NCBI GenBank assembly: GCA_050743365.1
Contig: JBOGFI010000083.1
Coordinates: forward strand, 1 to 15,879
Direction of reading: 5' to 3'
DNA: 15,879 nt
Source: JBOGFI01 sp050743365
Lineage (GTDB): Bacteria; Actinomycetota; Acidimicrobiia; IMCC26256; JACDBD01
Shown: positions 13,457 to 15,879 of the stretch, piece by piece
How positions within the stretch are numbered: position 1 is the stretch's first letter
How the letters are laid out: the number at the start of each line of letters is the position of its first letter
Made by a program: the position numbers and the translations under genes
The notes under the pieces: generated by a model
Seen by the model: only the letters and a program-made list of their open reading frames with translations
Databases searched by the model: none
Told to the model about the DNA's origin: nothing

Positions 13457-13960
13457 ATGTCGGCCTCGGAGTTCACCCACCTCGATCCGCTCGGACGCGC
13501 CCGGATGGTGGACGTCACCGCCAAGGAGGCGACCCATCGCCGCGCCGTCGCCCGCTGCCGGGTCAACATGGAGTCCGACACCGCGTCGAAGATCGCCTCC
13601 GGGGCCATCACCAAGGGCGACGTGCTCGCCGTCGCCCGGGTCGCCGGCATCCAGGCCGCCAAGCAGACTCCCAGCCTCCTCCCGCTGTGCCACCCGCTGC
13701 TGGTCGGGTCGGTGTTCGTGAACTTCCGCATCGAGGACCGCCACGTCGAGGTGGAGGCCCAGGTCGACACCGTCGACCGCACCGGCGTCGAGATGGAGGC
13801 GCTCACTGCCTGCGCCGTGGCCGCGCTCACGATCTACGACATGTGCAAATCGGTCGATCGGGACATGACCATCGGCGACCTTGCCCTCTGGGAGAAGACC
13901 GGCGGCCGGTCGGGCATCTTCCGCCGGACGCCGCCCGTCGACGACGGGCTCAGCCTGTGA
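13457..13960 (+). CDS. moaC: Cyclic pyranopterin monophosphate synthase
   Basis: MoaC converts the MoaA product 3',8-cH2GTP to cyclic pyranopterin monophosphate. The 167-aa length is normal. Catalytic Asp128 and Lys131 fall in YDMCKSVD at the same numbers as in the E. coli enzyme, and the conserved SGAITKGDVL (48-57), LPLCHPLLV (75-83) and TGVEMEALT (109-117) segments are present. The ATG at 13457 follows TACACT by 8 nt, so a leaderless message separate from moaA is likely given the hairpin between them. MoaD, MoaE and MoaB/MogA are not in the window and must be encoded elsewhere if the pathway is complete. Confidence 0.96.
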   Translation: MSASEFTHLDPLGRARMVDVTAKEATHRRAVARCRVNMESDTASKIASGAITKGDVLAVARVAGIQAAKQTPSLLPLCHPLLVGSVFVNFRIEDRHVEVEAQVDTVDRTGVEMEALTACAVAALTIYDMCKSVDRDMTIGDLALWEKTGGRSGIFRRTPPVDDGLSL

Positions 13961-13994
13961 CCACGGTTTAGGCGCCTTCGAGCCTGGGCAGCAT

Positions 13995-14059
13995 TTGACC
14001 CGGCCGGGGGCGGCCTCGCTAGGGTGGGGCTTCCGGCGGCCTCGCTGGGTTGGGGTTCA
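13995..14059 (+). promoter_or_regulatory. Promoter region of the GlpR-like gene, with an imperfect tandem duplication
   Basis: TTGACC (13995-14000) and TAGGGT (14020-14025) form a -35/-10 pair with a 19-bp spacer. The -10 box lies in the first of two 26-bp repeats (14009-14034 and 14035-14060), which share the first 12 bases, GGCGGCCTCGCT, and 20 of 26 overall. In the second copy the box has become TGGGTT. A second possible -10, TACCGT, is at 14096-14101. The 172-bp gap before the gene otherwise holds nothing recognised. Confidence 0.5.
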
Positions 14060-14132
14060 GGGCGGAGCATCCACCTCCGGCGGCACGAGACTTGTTACCG
14101 TCCGCGAACGCGGTGCGTGGTTGAGGAGCCTC

Positions 14133-14681
14133 TTGACGATCACGGTCTTGTTGATCCTGGCGGTGCTGTGGGCTGCGGTACTGGTGCCGCCGGTGCTGCG
14201 GGCCCGCTCCGAGAACCGGCGGGGCGACAGGATCGGCCCCCTACGCTTGGGCGCGCACGTCCGCAGCCCGTCGCTGGCGGCGGCGTTCGGCCCCCCGCCG
14301 CTCATGGGTGGCCGTTCGGGCCCCGACCGCCCGGCTGGCCGCTCCCATGCGTCCTTGCCTTACCGCGCCGACGGGCCGCCCCGCGCCCCGGCGGAGATCA
14401 CGCCGACCCAGAAGCGCCGGCGCGACGTCATGCTCGTGCTCATCGGTGGCGTCGTGCTCAGCCTGGTGCTCGCCGCGTTCACCGGGACGGCGTTCCTGTG
14501 GGCGCTCCACCTCCTCGCCGACGTCCTCCTCGGGGCGTACGTGCTGCTGCTCGTTCGGATCAGACAACGCACGGCCTACCCGGTGGCGGCGCCGATCCCG
14601 CTCGAGCGACCACGCCAGCTCCGCCACGCCGCGTACCCGCAGCGGCGCGAGTTCGCCCTCCGGCGCACCGCGGCGCCGTAG
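14133..14681 (+). CDS. Three-TM membrane protein resembling the GlpR receptor
   Basis: With the chosen TTG start the protein has 182 aa. One membrane segment lies at the N-terminus (about 4-22, ILAVLWAAVLVPPVL), followed by a basic, Pro/Gly-rich cytosolic linker (23-97), then a two-helix hairpin (about 99-118 and 120-141, with WALHLLADVLLGAYVLLLV) and a basic tail. This layout and the VLVPP and HLLAD.LL.AY patterns resemble the actinobacterial Rv0996/GlpR family, the membrane receptor of gephyrin-like Glp. I chose TTG 14133 because GAGGAG lies 4 nt upstream and the helix begins there; TTG 14121 is the alternative. An open frame back to 13881 inside moaC is not credible. Recognition rests on pattern memory, so the name is withheld as a symbol. 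Confidence 0.65.
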   Translation: MTITVLLILAVLWAAVLVPPVLRARSENRRGDRIGPLRLGAHVRSPSLAAAFGPPPLMGGRSGPDRPAGRSHASLPYRADGPPRAPAEITPTQKRRRDVMLVLIGGVVLSLVLAAFTGTAFLWALHLLADVLLGAYVLLLVRIRQRTAYPVAAPIPLERPRQLRHAAYPQRREFALRRTAAP

Positions 14682-14740
14682 CATCGTCGCGGCAGGGGCG
14701 CGCCAAGGCCCGGGCAGCCGGGCCCGGAGCGGAGTGACCC

Positions 14741-15379
14741 ATGGCGCCGGACAGGTCGGGCGAGATCGCCGATGCGGGAGAGGCGGCGCGCGAGCTCCTC
14801 GAGGAGAAGCACAAGGCTCGCGAGATCACGTTCAGCGCGTCGCGCCAGGCGATCCGGTCGTGTGCCACGGCCATCCGTGCTGTACACCGGCGTGAGTTCG
14901 CAGAGGCCCGGGCCCTGATCGCCGAGGCCGCTGCCTTCCTCGCCGAGGCCGACGTCGCTCTCGAGGGCCACGACGACGTCCGCTACGCCGGCTTCCTGCT
15001 GGACGCCAACAAGGAGTTCGCCGAGGCCAATCTCACGCTGGCATTCGTGGCGGGCACGCCGATGCCGGCCGCGGACCAGCTGCGGGTCGAGGTGCAGGCG
15101 TACCTCAACGGCATGGCCGAGGCGGCGAGCGAGCTGCGCCGCCAGGTGCTCGACTGCCTTCGCCGCGACGAGGTCGACGCGGCCGAGGCCCTGCTCGCGG
15201 CGATGGACGAGGTCTACGGCCTCCTCGTCACCATCGACTACCCGGAGGCGCTCACCGGCGGGCTGCGCCGCTCCACCGATGCGCTGCGCGCCGTCGTCGA
15301 GCGCACCCGGGGCGACGTCACCAACGCCCTGGTCGCCGCGCGCGTCACACGCGCGCTCGAGGACACCGAGAAGCCCTGA
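14741..15379 (+). CDS. Translin-family protein (TRAX-like acidic residues)
   Basis: This 212-aa, wholly helical, soluble protein matches the translin/TRAX family, known for RNA- and ssDNA-binding octamers and, in the C3PO complex, an endoribonuclease. Family landmarks are AREITFSASRQAIR (26-39) and AIRAVHRREFAEA (44-56), RYAGFLLDANKEFAEA (81-96), YLNGMAEAASELRR (121-134) and DYPEALTGGLRR (about 167-178) followed by VERTRGDVT. Aligned by eye to human TRAX, the catalytic Glu126, Glu129, Asp193 and Glu197 correspond to Glu92, Glu95, Glu127 and Glu131, so the acidic site appears kept with one Asp-to-Glu change. The ATG has GGAG 6 nt upstream; TAGCAT (14679-14684), sharing the stop of the preceding gene, could be a -10 box. 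tRNA-Ala follows 48 bp after the stop. The biological role is unknown in bacteria. Confidence 0.82.
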   Translation: MAPDRSGEIADAGEAARELLEEKHKAREITFSASRQAIRSCATAIRAVHRREFAEARALIAEAAAFLAEADVALEGHDDVRYAGFLLDANKEFAEANLTLAFVAGTPMPAADQLRVEVQAYLNGMAEAASELRRQVLDCLRRDEVDAAEALLAAMDEVYGLLVTIDYPEALTGGLRRSTDALRAVVERTRGDVTNALVAARVTRALEDTEKP

Positions 15380-15410
15380 TCTCGCGGGTCGGCTCCGAAC
15401 CGCGCGGTGG

Positions 15411-15416
15411 TAGCCT
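15411..15416 (+). promoter_or_regulatory. -10 box for tRNA-Ala
   Basis: TAGCCT lies 11 nt before the mature tRNA 5' end, the right distance for a short leader removed by RNase P. No clear -35 hexamer is seen. Confidence 0.5.
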
Positions 15417-15427
15417 GAACCGCTCCC

Positions 15428-15501
15428 GGGGGTGTAGCTCAGCCTGGTAGAGCGCTACGTTCGCAACGTAGAAGTCGTGGGTTCAAGTCCCATCACCTCC
15501 A
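15428..15501 (+). tRNA. tRNA-Ala (anticodon CGC)
   Basis: A complete 74-nt cloverleaf folds: acceptor GGGGGTG/CACCTCC, D-arm GCTC/GAGC, anticodon arm CTACG/CGTAG with loop TTCGCAA (anticodon CGC at 15462-15464), five-base variable loop AAGTC, and T-arm GTGGG/CCCAT with loop TTCAAGT. The third acceptor pair is G3:U70, the alanine identity element, and the discriminator is A73, both agreeing with the anticodon. The genome has ACCG here, so the CCA tail is not encoded. This species reads GCG, a common codon in such GC-rich DNA. Confidence 0.97.
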
Positions 15502-15879
15502 CCGTTTCCAAGCCGATCGGTCCGCGTCCGGTCCGCGACGAGGCGCGGATACGCACAGGTCGATGCGATGCGGTGACGCGCAGAAGTAGCTCCTGGTGGA
15601 GCGCCGAACGCCGGTTCCGGGCGCGGCCGAGCGGCCGTCGTCAATGTCGTTATGGCGCGGGTGTGCGTGAGAGGTTCGGGACCAGAACCGTCGATATGGC
15701 GCTCCCGACCGGCGCAGACGCCGCGCTCGACGGCGCAGCAGGCGGGCCCCCTATCGAGTTAGTCGCAGTGGCCCCTGGCGGGGCCGCCATGAAGTGATGA
15801 AACTCGGTGTGGGCCGCCCGGTGACGTCGTGTTGTCCTTGGTGTTGTCCATCCCGTGAGTTAGTCGGGCGTGGGGATCT
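15502..15879. other. Gene-free region after tRNA-Ala, with short repeats
   Basis: I see no supportable gene in these 378 bases on either strand. Present are a direct GGTCCGCG pair shortly after the tRNA, a hairpin at 15768-15787 (GTGGCCCC, TGGC loop, GGGGCCGC; one G-T pair), a GTGTTGTCC pair 12 bp apart (15829-15837, 15841-15849), and GAGTTAGTCG at 15756-15765 and again at 15857-15866. The last 80 bases look less GC-rich than the coding DNA. Confidence 0.6.

Noticed and set aside
12151..13971. A 606-codon open frame through moaA and moaC
   Set aside because: It is Arg-rich shadow sequence crossing two well-recognised genes and a terminator-like hairpin.
13881..14132. A longer N-terminus for the GlpR-like protein, from an ATG inside moaC
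   Set aside because: The added residues are low-complexity, overlap moaC, and run through the promoter-like and duplicated DNA; the TTG at 14133 has a nearby GAGGAG site and opens with the membrane helix.
15477..15797. A 106-codon open frame after the translin gene
   Set aside because: It begins inside tRNA-Ala, has no ribosome site or recognisable domain, and its composition is that of random GC-rich sequence.
1..15879. CRISPR arrays, insertion sequences or defence islands
   Set aside because: No regularly spaced repeats, transposase motifs or nuclease clusters were seen; all large frames are assigned to housekeeping-type families.

Overview
The window is very GC-rich, compactly coded chromosomal DNA. 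It looks actinobacterial: the galU–moeA–(moa genes)–small membrane protein order, the FmdB-type zinc ribbon ending in a KGSGFYRTDSR segment, and start codons placed directly after TAnnCT -10 boxes all fit. An Acidimicrobiia-like lineage is my best guess, but that is inference and no 16S or marker phylogeny was run. No phage, transposon, CRISPR array or defence system is visible; this is core and housekeeping territory with several unusual regulatory sites.

Layout, left to right. (1) 1-2491, plus strand: the 3' part of tldD, overlapping pmbA/tldE, together a peptide-processing metalloprotease. (2) 2520-4472, minus strand: pncA then pncB, the nicotinamide to nicotinate to NaMN salvage route, facing a PPOX-type flavoprotein gene across a short divergent promoter. 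(3) 5133-6622, minus strand: a HAD-like phosphatase gene overlapping a crotonase-fold gene by 4 bp, divergent from a plus-strand PHP phosphoesterase gene; both promoters of this divergent pair look leaderless. (4) 7383-9404, minus strand: fmdB zinc ribbon, a CpaB/SAF-domain protein and uppP (undecaprenyl-diphosphatase). A near-perfect CIRCE (HrcA operator) lies just upstream of fmdB. (5) 9540-14681, plus strand: plsY, galU, a moeA/glp gene, moaA, moaC and a three-TM protein resembling GlpR. (6) 14741-15501, plus strand: a translin-family protein followed by tRNA-Ala(CGC). The last 378 bases hold no gene I can support.

Functional themes: molybdenum cofactor synthesis (moaA and moaC for the first step, moeA for metal insertion), envelope supply (uppP, plsY, galU), NAD salvage, and possibly cell division through Glp/GlpR. 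At least six protein genes have a TAnnCT hexamer ending 6-9 nt before the start codon and no convincing Shine-Dalgarno sequence, so leaderless transcription seems common here. The most noteworthy items are the CIRCE at a zinc-ribbon gene, a bacterial translin that keeps the acidic positions of the TRAX nuclease, a two-tier 17-bp hairpin packed between moeA and the moaA -10 box, and a Glp/GlpR-like pair separated by moaA and moaC.
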